17,077 nt of DNA from CTSOIL-112 sp049291875 (GTDB taxonomy: Bacteria > Pseudomonadota > Gammaproteobacteria > Burkholderiales > Burkholderiaceae): positions 1 to 17,077 of the forward strand of contig JBATQE010000013.1 in the NCBI GenBank assembly GCA_049291875.1, given 5' to 3'. This document shows, piece by piece, positions 1 to 7,038 of the stretch. Position 1 is the first letter of the stretch, and each line of letters begins with the position of its first letter. A program made the position numbers and the translations under genes. The notes below the pieces were generated by a model. The model worked only from the letters and a program-made list of their open reading frames with translations. It searched no databases and was not told the DNA's origin.

Positions 1-482
1 CCGCCACCGCCGGCTGCTGCGGCTGCGCCCAATCCTGCCAATACAAATGGCCACCAAGCCACTTGTTCATGTAATTCGCCCAAACTCTGGTAGGTGCTCG
101 CTCCATCAGCCATCTTCCATGACAGTAGATCGGTCGTGCCTTCTTGCGGTAGGTAGGTGTAGTATTGGCCGTCTTCGGATAAGCCTATCAGCTTGACTTT
201 GCCTTCGCCGTAGTAGTTTTCTATCACGATGTCCGCCGGCTGCTCTTGGTCTGCGTCTGTGCCTTCGGCATTGAGTAGGATCAGTAGGTCTTTGCCTTTG
301 CGTTTGAATAGTAATTGGTCCGGTGCGCGGTTTTTGATGATGTCGCGCAGTTCGTAGCTCACCCCTGCTTGGGCTTTGATGATGGTCGGTTGTCCTGCTT
401 TGCCGGCTCCGACTTTGACTACTACGGTGCTTTCTTCCGCTGTCTTGGCGCTCTTGGTGATGAGTTGAATGTCGTTGATCAT
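1..482 (-). CDS. Giant surface adhesin, N-terminal part (BapA-prefix-like domain), cut by window edge
   Basis: An open frame starts at the ATG at 482-480 and runs leftward off the window with no stop, giving about 160 residues. It begins MINDIQLITKSAK and continues through a compact beta-rich region (KNRAPDQLLFKRKGKDLLIL, then IVIENYYGEGKVKLIGL). It ends in a hydrophobic, Ala/Gly-rich stretch with the core WWPFVLAGLGAAAAAGGG. This arrangement, a globular prefix followed by an Ala/Gly-rich segment, is the known N-terminal signature of BapA/SiiE-like proteins, which usually continue into many Ig-like repeats and are exported by a type I system. Neither the repeats nor an exporter is visible here. 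An AGAGG ribosome site lies about 8 bases before the ATG. The OmpA-family lipoprotein gene lies 81 bp upstream on the same strand, so co-transcription is likely. The adhesin class is fairly sure; its length and repeat type are unknown. Confidence 0.72.
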   Translation of the reverse strand, partial: MINDIQLITKSAKTAEESTVVVKVGAGKAGQPTIIKAQAGVSYELRDIIKNRAPDQLLFKRKGKDLLILLNAEGTDADQEQPADIVIENYYGEGKVKLIGLSEDGQYYTYLPQEGTTDLLSWKMADGASTYQSLGELHEQVAWWPFVLAGLGAAAAAGGG

Positions 483-515
483 CTGGGGTTCCTCTTACTC
501 TTTATTTGTGTCTGT

Positions 516-535
516 GCCACCCCTGGTGGGGTGGC
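516..535. repeat. Perfect 8-bp stem-loop in the OmpA-lipoprotein/adhesin gap
   Basis: GCCACCCC (516-523) and GGGGTGGC (528-535) pair perfectly around the loop TGGT. The hairpin sits between the lipoprotein stop at 564 and the adhesin start at 482. No T-run follows it on the minus strand, so it does not look like a complete intrinsic terminator. It could be an attenuator or an RNA-stabilising element that sets the relative expression of the two genes; that role is inference. Confidence 0.5.
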
Positions 536-563
536 TTGGTGTGCTGTTCTTTGGCTTGGCTCT

Positions 564-1493
564 TTATTTGGAGCTGATGCCTTTGTTTTCTATTTGTTCT
601 ACTGTGCCCATGAGGTCTATGCTGACTCGTCTGTCCGGTTGGAGACATTGGATGAGTTTGCGGGCGTTGGTTTGGTTTTTGCATCCGTTGGTCACCGGTT
701 CGCGACTGCCGCGTCCTTCTGTGACGGTTGGGATATTAAGCCCGTGTTGTTTCATGTAGAGGGCTACTGTCTTGGCGCGTTCTTGCGATAGGCGGTCGTT
801 GTAGGCAACGGCTCCGAGTCGGTCGGTGTGGCCAATGATGCGGATTTGTTCGACTTGCGCGCCCATGCTTTGGATGTCGCGAATGAGTTTGTCTACACGT
901 GCTTGTCCCGCCGGAATCATTTGCGTGGAGTCGAATTTGAATAGGGCATCGGCTGCAAGGTTGATGTTTTTAATCACTTTGAGCGGTGCGTTGCAGATCG
1001 GTTGGTGCCGATTGATGACGTGACTTTGACTCAGCCCTTTGCTGAGGTCTTTGACTTGTTCTTCGCTGATTTCGCGTATCCCAAAGTCGGTGTCGTTGCT
1101 TTCGTATACTTGGAGGTATTGGGTGCTCCCCGCCGCTACGCTGATCTGTTGCTCTGCTCCGTGCAGGTTGGTGCCTGTGCGCGTGTCAATCCGGATGACT
1201 TGCTCGCCCGGACATACTAAGCTTTCTGTGTAACGTTCCGGTGGCAGTGAGCCCATCACCCGTTCGTTGATGAATATCGTCGGGATGTGTTGATTCGACG
1301 CTTCTTTGCGTATAAATACGATACGACCTATCTCTTCCGATAGCCGCTCCGGTAACGCTACCTTTGTCTCGCTTAAATAGCCTCCCGTCGTCTTCACTCG
1401 CGCAAATTCCGGTGTGCTGCAGCCAAGCAGTAATAAGCTTGTGGCTAAGATGGAACTTTGGATAGCGCGCTTTAGATAGTAGTGAATTTTCAT
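564..1493 (-). CDS. OmpA-family outer-membrane lipoprotein
   Basis: The product has 309 residues from the ATG at 1493-1491. A GAGG six bases upstream favours this start; an adjacent ATG at 1496 and one at 1517 are also in frame. The N-terminus is a lipoprotein signal: basic MKIHYYLKR, a hydrophobic stretch, then the lipobox LLLGC, so the mature protein is probably anchored by Cys to the outer membrane. The first half, about residues 30-180, is a domain I do not recognise. The last third is an OmpA C-terminal peptidoglycan-binding domain: FKFDSTQMIPAGQ, IRIIGHTDRLGAVAYNDRLS and QERAKTV match the family's beta strands and helix. The expected role is to link the outer membrane to the peptidoglycan. 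Lying directly upstream of the giant adhesin gene, it may help anchor or expose the adhesin, which is inference from position. An AT-rich spacer with an extended -10 promoter lies upstream. Confidence 0.85.
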   Translation of the reverse strand: MKIHYYLKRAIQSSILATSLLLLGCSTPEFARVKTTGGYLSETKVALPERLSEEIGRIVFIRKEASNQHIPTIFINERVMGSLPPERYTESLVCPGEQVIRIDTRTGTNLHGAEQQISVAAGSTQYLQVYESNDTDFGIREISEEQVKDLSKGLSQSHVINRHQPICNAPLKVIKNINLAADALFKFDSTQMIPAGQARVDKLIRDIQSMGAQVEQIRIIGHTDRLGAVAYNDRLSQERAKTVALYMKQHGLNIPTVTEGRGSREPVTNGCKNQTNARKLIQCLQPDRRVSIDLMGTVEQIENKGISSK

Positions 1494-1535
1494 CATGAAC
1501 CTCAAGTGTATAAACATTATGACAAGACAGATTTA

Positions 1536-1544
1536 ATTATACCA
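1536..1544 (-). promoter_or_regulatory. Extended -10 promoter for the OmpA-lipoprotein gene
   Basis: On the minus strand the sequence reads TGGTATAAT: a perfect TATAAT at 1541-1536 preceded by the TGn extension. No good -35 box is visible, which is usual for extended -10 promoters. Transcription would start near 1529, about 35 bases before the chosen ATG. Function is inferred from the motif and its position. Confidence 0.5.
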
Positions 1545-1818
1545 AAATATATTATTTTCTGCTTACAGGGCATCTATGTTGGCTCATCATAGTAAGTATT
1601 CTTTACATTGTAAAGTCATTTGTTTTTCAATAACTTAACTTATTACAAAATCAAAGTATTGAAATAAAAATTATATTAACTTTTAGGAATAGTACGCATC
1701 GATTTAATGAAAGTTATCGAGATTTAAGGAAAGCTTTATTTGTATATGGCAACAGAAAATATATCTTTTAAAAGGATAAATGAAAGAGAATAGATATATA
1801 TAATTATTTTAATTCAAT
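1545..1818. other. AT-rich intergenic region without a recognisable gene
   Basis: About 270 bases, clearly richer in A and T than the flanking genes, separate the lipoprotein gene from the end of the lytic transglycosylase gene. I see no open frame longer than about 15 codons, no tRNA-like fold and no long repeats. It probably holds upstream promoter elements for the lipoprotein-adhesin unit and the tail of the transglycosylase transcript. Confidence 0.5.
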
Positions 1819-1843
1819 CAGGCAGCAATATAATTGCTGCCTG
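1819..1843 (-). terminator. Hairpin terminator of the lytic transglycosylase gene
   Basis: CAGGCAGCAAT (1819-1829) and ATTGCTGCCTG (1833-1843) form a perfect 11-bp stem with a 3-base loop, starting 5 bases past the stop codon of the minus-strand gene. Read leftward, the sequence after the stem is AT-rich (TGATTGAATTAAAATAATT) but lacks a clean T-run. Termination is therefore likely but may be incomplete. Confidence 0.55.
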
Positions 1844-1848
1844 TTGGT

Positions 1849-2949
1849 TTAGAATTCTCTATTCACTCGCTGCATCGCACGGCGCGAGTTGGTATTGGCT
1901 TGGCCTGAGGTCATAACGACTTTGGCTTTTTGGGATGATGAGGTATTGCGGATTTTGACATTGAGATTGCCGCCACCCATGCTATTGCCGTTATATACCT
2001 GATAATACTGCATCACGGTTCGGACGTAGTTTTGCGTTTCGGCGTAGGGAGGAATGCGACGATTGTATTTATATACGGCGCCCTCGCCTGCGTTGTAAGC
2101 GGCGATAATCAGATCGGGGCGACCTTGAAACATGCGTGATAAGTCGCGCAGATAGCGCACACCGGCGTAGATATTGCGTTCGGGATTCATCAATTGTTCG
2201 GCAGTAACGCCGTAGCGCGCGGCCGTAGGCGGAATCACTTGCATCAATCCCATCGCGTTTTTAGGTGAAATGGCGGAGGAGTTGAATCCCGATTCGGCGG
2301 CCATGACGGCTTTGACCAAGTTGACGTCTACCCCGTGTGTACTGGCATGTTTGCGGATGGTGGCTTCAAAACGTGCTAAATTCGGGCTGTTGAGCAAACG
2401 GCGTTGTACCGCGGCCGAGGCGCCACCATAACCGTACATATCAAGGCTGCCCAAATTGGTATCGGGCATGCCGACCGCTAATTTGATGTCGCTATCCAAA
2501 ACGGGGCCCGCGTTGGCAAACAGTTGATAGCGCTCGTCAATTGGTTGCAAGGAGTAATGCGGTACGCCCATTTCATCGACATAGACATACAGTCCGCCCA
2601 ATACGCTGACTTCGCTATCGGTGGTTTTTTTCGCTTTGTTTTGCTCGGAGGCACGCTCAGAGGTGTTTTTGGCGGCTTTGACGCTGTTGATCGCTTTGGC
2701 AGATTTGTCCGTTTTAGTCGGCGCGGCTGGTTGGAGCAAATCAGAGTGCGGATTCAGCACAATCACGTCGTTGCCCAGACTCGCACCTGATGAACTGTTG
2801 TTTGCGGGTGTTGGTGTGGCGGACAAGGCCGGTGGCGTGGTTAAATCATCATTCGCTGCTTCATCCGCCCAAGCGCTTTGCCCCATAGACAAACCCAGCA
2901 GAATCGGCGTGAGCCATGCCCAACGGAATTTCGGTGTTGCTATCATCAT
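1849..2949 (-). CDS. Secreted lytic transglycosylase (SLT domain)
   Basis: The product has 366 residues. It starts with a Sec signal peptide (hydrophobic core WLTPILLGLSM, likely cut after SAWA near residue 28), so it acts in the periplasm. Residues 30-115 are a low-complexity linker rich in Ala, Ser, Thr and Lys. A short module around 118-145 (GGLYVYVDEMGVPHYSLQPI) resembles the DUF4124-type segment seen in front of some betaproteobacterial transglycosylases. Residues 190-325 form the SLT fold: catalytic Glu219 in AAESGFNSSAISPKNAMGLM, then QVIPPTAARYGV, NIYAGVRYLRDL and IIAAYNAGEGAVYKYNRRIP. Such enzymes cleave the MurNAc-GlcNAc bond of peptidoglycan, leaving 1,6-anhydro ends. The gene stands alone, with a hairpin just after its stop. 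Two ATGs in a row open the frame and no strong ribosome site is visible. The family is sure; the exact paralogue is not. Confidence 0.9.
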   Translation of the reverse strand: MMIATPKFRWAWLTPILLGLSMGQSAWADEAANDDLTTPPALSATPTPANNSSSGASLGNDVIVLNPHSDLLQPAAPTKTDKSAKAINSVKAAKNTSERASEQNKAKKTTDSEVSVLGGLYVYVDEMGVPHYSLQPIDERYQLFANAGPVLDSDIKLAVGMPDTNLGSLDMYGYGGASAAVQRRLLNSPNLARFEATIRKHASTHGVDVNLVKAVMAAESGFNSSAISPKNAMGLMQVIPPTAARYGVTAEQLMNPERNIYAGVRYLRDLSRMFQGRPDLIIAAYNAGEGAVYKYNRRIPPYAETQNYVRTVMQYYQVYNGNSMGGGNLNVKIRNTSSSQKAKVVMTSGQANTNSRRAMQRVNREF

Positions 2950-2959
2950 ATATACTATT

Positions 2960-2977
2960 CATATCAAAAGAGATATG
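2960..2977. repeat. Short inverted repeat in the transglycosylase leader
   Basis: CATATC (2960-2965) and GATATG (2972-2977) flank AAAAGA, 10 bases upstream of the start codon. It is a weak 6-bp hairpin or a possible operator half-site pair. No function can be assigned from sequence. Confidence 0.25.
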
Positions 2978-3071
2978 ACAGCCTACCAATCAACCGTGGA
3001 TTCAATGCGTGCATATCTCAAAAATCGGGTCTATTTCGCATTCTACCTTAAAAACAAATACTTAGGGAAAT

Positions 3072-3101
3072 ACGGAAAAAGTAAGCCCCTACTTTTTCCG
3101 T
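3072..3101. repeat. Perfect 12-bp hairpin downstream of parE
   Basis: ACGGAAAAAGTA (3072-3083) and TACTTTTTCCGT (3090-3101) pair perfectly around AGCCCC. It lies in the 355-base gap between parE and the transglycosylase gene, about 200 bases after the parE stop. No T-run follows on either strand, so it is not a standard intrinsic terminator. Confidence 0.55.
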
Positions 3102-3113
3102 GCTTAGGATTGG

Positions 3114-3144
3114 AAATTTTGTCAGGGAAACCCTGACAAAATTT
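3114..3144. repeat. Perfect 14-bp hairpin downstream of parE
   Basis: AAATTTTGTCAGGG (3114-3127) and CCCTGACAAAATTT (3131-3144) pair perfectly around AAA, 12 bases from the neighbouring 12-bp hairpin. The GC core GTCAGGG/CCCTGAC flanked by AAAA and TTTT on both sides gives a symmetrical element that could act as a two-way transcription barrier or mRNA end. The remaining bases to the parE stop (3145-3304) show nothing else I recognise. Confidence 0.55.
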
Positions 3145-3304
3145 GGACAAAATCAAGATGTTAAAATTGCGTAACTTTCAAACGACGCTTGCATCTATCA
3201 ATGCTTGAACTGAAAAACGAACTTATTTCGCGTTTTCTTAGCTTTAACGACCGCATTTTATTGAGAGATATATACATGGATATTTGCGTATGCAATCCGC
3301 ATTG

Positions 3305-5251
3305 TCAAATATCCGCCTGTGCCAAATTGCCCTTTTCTTCCAGCCAAGCGCGTCGTGCCGGTGATTCGGATTTGCCCATCAACATGTGCATCATACTTTT
3401 GCTATCGCCCTGATCGATCACCTGCGACAGGCGGCGCGTGTCGGGATTCATCGTGGTTTCCCACAGTTGTTCGGCGTTCATCTCGCCCAACCCTTTGAAA
3501 CGCGACACTTGCCAAGAGCCATCTTTCAAGCCGTCTTTGAGCAATTTATCCTGCGTGCGGTTGAGCTCGTCCACGTCGAGGCAATACACCTTCTGCGCCA
3601 TTTTTTTGCCACGCGCCGGTACATCCACGCGGAACAACGGTGGCCGTGCGATGTACACATGACCGGCCTCAATGAGTTTGGGAAAGTGTTTGAAAAACAG
3701 CGTCAACAGCAATACTTGAATATGCGAGCCATCCACGTCCGCATCCGACAAAATGCAAATTTTGCCATAGCGCAAACCCGATAAATCCGGTGTGTCGTTC
3801 AGACTATGCGGATCCACACCAATCGCGACTGCAATATCGTGTACCTCATTATTGGCAAACAGGCGGTCTTTATCCACTTCCCACGTATTGAGCACCTTGC
3901 CGCGCAACGGTAAAATCGCTTGAAACTCTTTGTCGCGCCCCATTTTCGCCGAGCCGCCCGCAGAATCGCCTTCCACCAAAAACAATTCGTTCAAACCGAT
4001 GTCGTCCGATTCGCAATCGGTCAATTTGCCCGGCAACACGGCCACGCCGGAGCTTTTTTTCTTCTCCACTTTTTGCGCGGCCTTGTTGCGTGCTTGCGCC
4101 TGCGCGATCACCAATTCGGCCAGCGCCTTGCCGTAATCCACATGCTGATTGAGCCACAATTCGAGCGCCGGACGCGTCGCCTGCGCGACCAATTTCACCG
4201 CATCGCGATTGTTCAAACGTTCCTTGGTTTGTCCTTGAAATTGCGGATCGAGCACCTTGGTGGACAATACGAACGACGCGCGGCTGAACACGTCATCAGA
4301 AATCAGTTTCACGCCTTTGGGCAACAAGGCGTGCAGTTCAATGAAACTTTTCACCGCGCCAAATACGCCTTCGCGGATACCCGCCTCATGCGTACCGCCC
4401 GCCGGCGTGCTGATCAGATTGACATAGCTCTCGCGCAGCAAACCGCCCTCGCGTGTCCACGTCAACACCCATTCAGCGCCCTCACCTTCGGCAAACTGAT
4501 CGTCGTTCGCACCCGCAAACGAGCTGCCTGAAAACAGCGGAATCAGCGCATCCTGCTCCAAATGCTCGCGCAAATAGCCCTGCAAACCATCCTGATACAG
4601 CCACGTTTGCGTTTGACCCGTTTTTTCGTTGGTCAACGTGACCTTCACGCCCGACATCAGCACCGCTTTGGCGCGCAGCAGGCGTTCCAATTCGGCCTGC
4701 GGAATATTCGGCGAGTCGAAATACTTCACATCCGGCACGATGTGTACGCGCGTACCGTTTTTTTTCTCGCCGCGCGTCGCCGCACGCGTTTGCAGCGGCG
4801 CCACCACATCGCCGCCCGAGAAACCAATCGTCGCCACCTGCTTATCACGCCAAACGGTGACATCCAACTGGGTGGACAGCGCATTGGTCACAGACACGCC
4901 CACGCCGTGTAAACCGCCGGAGAAGGCATACGCGCCGCCGTCGGCTTTGTTAAATTTACCACCGGCGTGCAAGCGCGTGAACACGATTTCCAATACCGGT
5001 ACACCCTCCTCCGGATGAATCCCGATCGGAATCCCGCGCCCGTCGTCCTCCACCGTGATCGAGCCATCGGCGTGTTGCACCACGTCAATGCTCGAACCAA
5101 AGCCACCGAGCGCCTCGTCGGCGGCGTTATCGATCACCTCTTGAATAATGTGCAAAGGATTTTCAGTGCGGGTGTACATGCCCGGTCGCTCTTTGACCGG
5201 CTCTAAACCTTTGAGTACGCGTATGTCGGTTTCTGAATAGTGCTGATTCAT
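3305..5251 (-). CDS. parE: DNA topoisomerase IV subunit B
   Basis: The chosen start gives 648 residues beginning MNQHYSETDIRVLKGLE, matching ParE N-termini; the open frame continues upstream but those residues do not resemble the family. With ParC it forms topoisomerase IV, which uses ATP to unlink daughter chromosomes. The GHKL ATPase region shows PVKERPGMYTRTENPLHII, IDNAADEALGG (Mg-binding Asn), DDGRGIPIG and GGLHGVGVSVTNAL. The transducer region follows, and then the TOPRIM part with EGDSAGGSAKMGRDKE, LPLRGKVLNTW and the acidic ILSDADVDGSHI. The RTENP after RPGMYT and the absence of a large TOPRIM insertion favour ParE over GyrB. The start lacks a clear Shine-Dalgarno sequence. parC is not in the window. 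A terminator after ntrC and a possible promoter separate it from the ntr operon. Confidence 0.93.
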   Translation of the reverse strand: MNQHYSETDIRVLKGLEPVKERPGMYTRTENPLHIIQEVIDNAADEALGGFGSSIDVVQHADGSITVEDDGRGIPIGIHPEEGVPVLEIVFTRLHAGGKFNKADGGAYAFSGGLHGVGVSVTNALSTQLDVTVWRDKQVATIGFSGGDVVAPLQTRAATRGEKKNGTRVHIVPDVKYFDSPNIPQAELERLLRAKAVLMSGVKVTLTNEKTGQTQTWLYQDGLQGYLREHLEQDALIPLFSGSSFAGANDDQFAEGEGAEWVLTWTREGGLLRESYVNLISTPAGGTHEAGIREGVFGAVKSFIELHALLPKGVKLISDDVFSRASFVLSTKVLDPQFQGQTKERLNNRDAVKLVAQATRPALELWLNQHVDYGKALAELVIAQAQARNKAAQKVEKKKSSGVAVLPGKLTDCESDDIGLNELFLVEGDSAGGSAKMGRDKEFQAILPLRGKVLNTWEVDKDRLFANNEVHDIAVAIGVDPHSLNDTPDLSGLRYGKICILSDADVDGSHIQVLLLTLFFKHFPKLIEAGHVYIARPPLFRVDVPARGKKMAQKVYCLDVDELNRTQDKLLKDGLKDGSWQVSRFKGLGEMNAEQLWETTMNPDTRRLSQVIDQGDSKSMMHMLMGKSESPARRAWLEEKGNLAQADI

Positions 5252-5319
5252 ATTTTTATGAGGTAAAAACTGCGAAACGATCGTTAAAGATGTCGCTGAT
5301 AAAGGCGCGACGATTCGGC

Positions 5320-5349
5320 ATTGTACCGTAAGCACAGCCCAATAACCAA
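5320..5349 (-). promoter_or_regulatory. Possible sigma70 promoter for parE
   Basis: On the minus strand TTGGTT (5349-5344) is followed after 18 bases by TACAAT (5325-5320), about 70 bases before the parE start. The -35 box is a weak match and overlaps the tail of the ntrC terminator. It is the best candidate in this gap. Confidence 0.35.
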
Positions 5350-5372
5350 CAAACCCCCGCGATTTGCGGGGT
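5349..5372 (-). terminator. Intrinsic terminator after ntrC
   Basis: On the minus strand, 25 bases past the ntrC stop, CCCCGC and GCGGGG form a GC-rich stem around AAATC. The sequence after it is T- and G-rich (GTTTGTTGGTTATT). This fits rho-independent termination of the ntrBC transcript and separates it from parE. Confidence 0.65.
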
Positions 5373-5396
5373 TGGTCGTATTTCCGATCGCCCAGA

Positions 5397-6890
5397 TCAA
5401 TCTTTGACCTTGCGCGTAATCGTATTTCGCCCAATCCCGAGCAGTTGCGCGGCTTTTTGGCGATGGTTGTGGGTGTATTTGAGTGCCTCGTTGATGACCA
5501 CTTGCTCGAACTGATCTTGTAACTTGAGCATCACCGCGGGCATTTGATCATTCAGCCCTTGACGCACCGCGACCCGCAGCAGCTCCTGCCATGTATTCGT
5601 GCCGGTGACGCCACCTGCCGTACCGCCATGCATAGCCGAATTCATCTGCGCCGGACGCTCGCGCACCTCGGCAGGCAAATCCGATTCATTGATCAACTGC
5701 GTCGGCGTCATGACGGTCAACCAACGACACACATTGTCCAACTGCCGCACATTGCCGCTCCAAACGGCTTTTTGACACACTTCGATTGCCGTCGGCGACA
5801 GGCTTTTCGGCACGGACAAATGCAACTCTTTCGCCGCCTGCGTCAGGAAATGTTGCATCAGCAAGGGAATATCTTCGGGGCGCTCGTGCAATGCGGGCAA
5901 TTGAATTCCGACCACATTTAATCGGTGGTACAGATCCGCGCGAAACAGCCCTTGTTCCACCCGCTGCGCGAGGTTTTGATGCGACGCGGCGATGATGCGC
6001 ACATTAGTCTTGACCAATTCGCTACCGCCAACGCGGTACAACACGCCTTCGGACAGCACGCGCAGCAGACGCGCCTGCAAATCCAGCGGCATATCGCCGA
6101 TTTCGTCTAAAAACAGGGTTCCGCCTTCGGCCTCTTCAAAGCGTCCAATGCGCGCCTGCCCCGCGCCGGAAAACGCGCCCTTTTCGTGGCCAAACAGTTC
6201 GGATTCGAGCATATACGCGGGAATCGCCGCCGTGCTGATGGCGATGAATGGTTTGCCCGCACGCGCGCTGGTGGTGTGAATCGCGCGCGCAACCAGCTCT
6301 TTGCCGGTGCCGGTCTCTCCGGTGAGCAAGACATTAACCTCGGTCGCCGACAGTCGACCGATGGTGCGTAACACCTGCAAAATCGCGGGACTGCTGCCCA
6401 GCAAGCCGTAGCGTTGCTCCAAAGTCTCAGCATCGTCCGCCGTATGGGTGTTATTCGCCTGATCCGGCGTGGTTTTGCCCGGTTGCACGAATCGTTTGAT
6501 CAAGCCCACCAATTCTTCGGTATCAAACGGTTTGGCAATGTATTCGGCAGCGCCTTCTTGAAACGTGGACACGGCGTTTTCCAAATCGGCGTGCGCGGTC
6601 ATCATCACCACCGGTACGTCCGGTGCGAGCTTTTTAAAATCGCGCAACAGAGAAATTCCCGAAACGCCGGGCATGCGGATGTCCGACAGCAGCAATGCGG
6701 GATAATCACCGGGTTGGCGTTTGCCTTCCGCTTGCGTGTGCCAATAGTCCAGCGCCTCTAAGACCTCCTGTCCATCGGCAAACATACGATACGGTAGGCG
6801 TGATTTTTGCAAGGCTTTGTCCAGCACCCAGCGTATGCTTTTATCATCATCCACCACCCAGATGGTCGGTTTGTCGTTTAAGCCATACAT
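5397..6890 (-). CDS. ntrC: Nitrogen response regulator NtrC (sigma54 activator)
   Basis: The product has 497 residues from the ATG at 6890-6888, which has a strong AAGGAGG four bases upstream; an in-frame ATG at 6908 lies before that site. The receiver domain has the acidic pocket VVDDD, phospho-acceptor Asp70 in LLLSDIRMPG, and Lys120 in AKPFD. About 12 extra residues (near 51-62) precede the Asp compared with the E. coli protein. The AAA+ domain has Walker A GETGTGKE (191-198), the sigma54-contact loop GAFSGA (238-243) and Walker B GGTLFLDEIGD. WSGNVRQLDNVCRWLTVM and a C-terminal Fis-type helix-turn-helix (HNHRQKAAQLLGIGRNTITR) follow. Phosphorylated by NtrB under nitrogen limitation, it activates genes such as glnA. 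The loop has Ser where GAFTGA is usual. The gene lies 148 bp after ntrB, with an NtrC-type palindrome in that gap suggesting autoregulation. Confidence 0.93.
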   Translation of the reverse strand: MYGLNDKPTIWVVDDDKSIRWVLDKALQKSRLPYRMFADGQEVLEALDYWHTQAEGKRQPGDYPALLLSDIRMPGVSGISLLRDFKKLAPDVPVVMMTAHADLENAVSTFQEGAAEYIAKPFDTEELVGLIKRFVQPGKTTPDQANNTHTADDAETLEQRYGLLGSSPAILQVLRTIGRLSATEVNVLLTGETGTGKELVARAIHTTSARAGKPFIAISTAAIPAYMLESELFGHEKGAFSGAGQARIGRFEEAEGGTLFLDEIGDMPLDLQARLLRVLSEGVLYRVGGSELVKTNVRIIAASHQNLAQRVEQGLFRADLYHRLNVVGIQLPALHERPEDIPLLMQHFLTQAAKELHLSVPKSLSPTAIEVCQKAVWSGNVRQLDNVCRWLTVMTPTQLINESDLPAEVRERPAQMNSAMHGGTAGGVTGTNTWQELLRVAVRQGLNDQMPAVMLKLQDQFEQVVINEALKYTHNHRQKAAQLLGIGRNTITRKVKD

Positions 6891-6968
6891 AACGCCTCCT
6901 TGCTCCATTTCATGTATTCGGCATGGGATGATTATCCGCGTGCTTACACGGTGTCAGCGCAATACTTC

Positions 6969-6982
6969 GGTGCACAATTATA
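6969..6982 (-). promoter_or_regulatory. -10 box and extra NtrC half-site before ntrC
   Basis: On the minus strand TATAAT (6982-6977) is a perfect sigma70 -10 hexamer about 90 bases before the ntrC start, followed by TGCACC (6974-6969), an NtrC-type half-site. The corresponding -35 position, 17 bases upstream, falls inside the full NtrC palindrome and does not match the consensus. This could be a secondary promoter giving ntrC its own transcript. Confidence 0.4.
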
Positions 6983-6987
6983 ATTCA

Positions 6988-7008
6988 TTTGCACCTTAAT
7001 GGTGCAAA
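6988..7008. promoter_or_regulatory. NtrC-binding palindrome in the ntrB-ntrC gap
   Basis: GCACC (6991-6995) and GGTGC (7001-7005) flank TTAAT, extended by TTT and AAA to a 21-bp palindrome. The core TGCACC-N5-GGTGCA is an exact match to the classical enterobacterial NtrC consensus. It ends 5 bases upstream of a perfect TATAAT on the minus strand, so bound NtrC would cover the -35 region and most likely repress. This resembles the role of NtrC at the glnL promoter of E. coli, but here the site is between ntrB and ntrC. Confidence 0.72.
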
Positions 7009-7038
7009 ATCAGCTCGGAGAAAATAAGGTTTGAGTGA

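Noticed and set aside
1746..1793. Small plus-strand open frame of 15 codons in the AT-rich gap
   Set aside because: Too short and of biased composition, with no supporting context or clear promoter.
3920..4531. Long plus-strand open frames opposite parE, ntrC and glnA
   Set aside because: They are antisense shadows of conserved genes, without ribosome sites or recognisable protein features.
4523..4534. GCTGCCTGAA inside parE, resembling a Neisseriaceae DNA-uptake sequence dialect
   Set aside because: I noticed only this copy, it lies in coding sequence, and the hairpins in the window do not use it, so it is most likely chance.
3305..5251. Annotation of the type II topoisomerase subunit as GyrB
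   Set aside because: RPGMYTRTENPLHII, the length and the lack of a TOPRIM insertion fit ParE better than GyrB.
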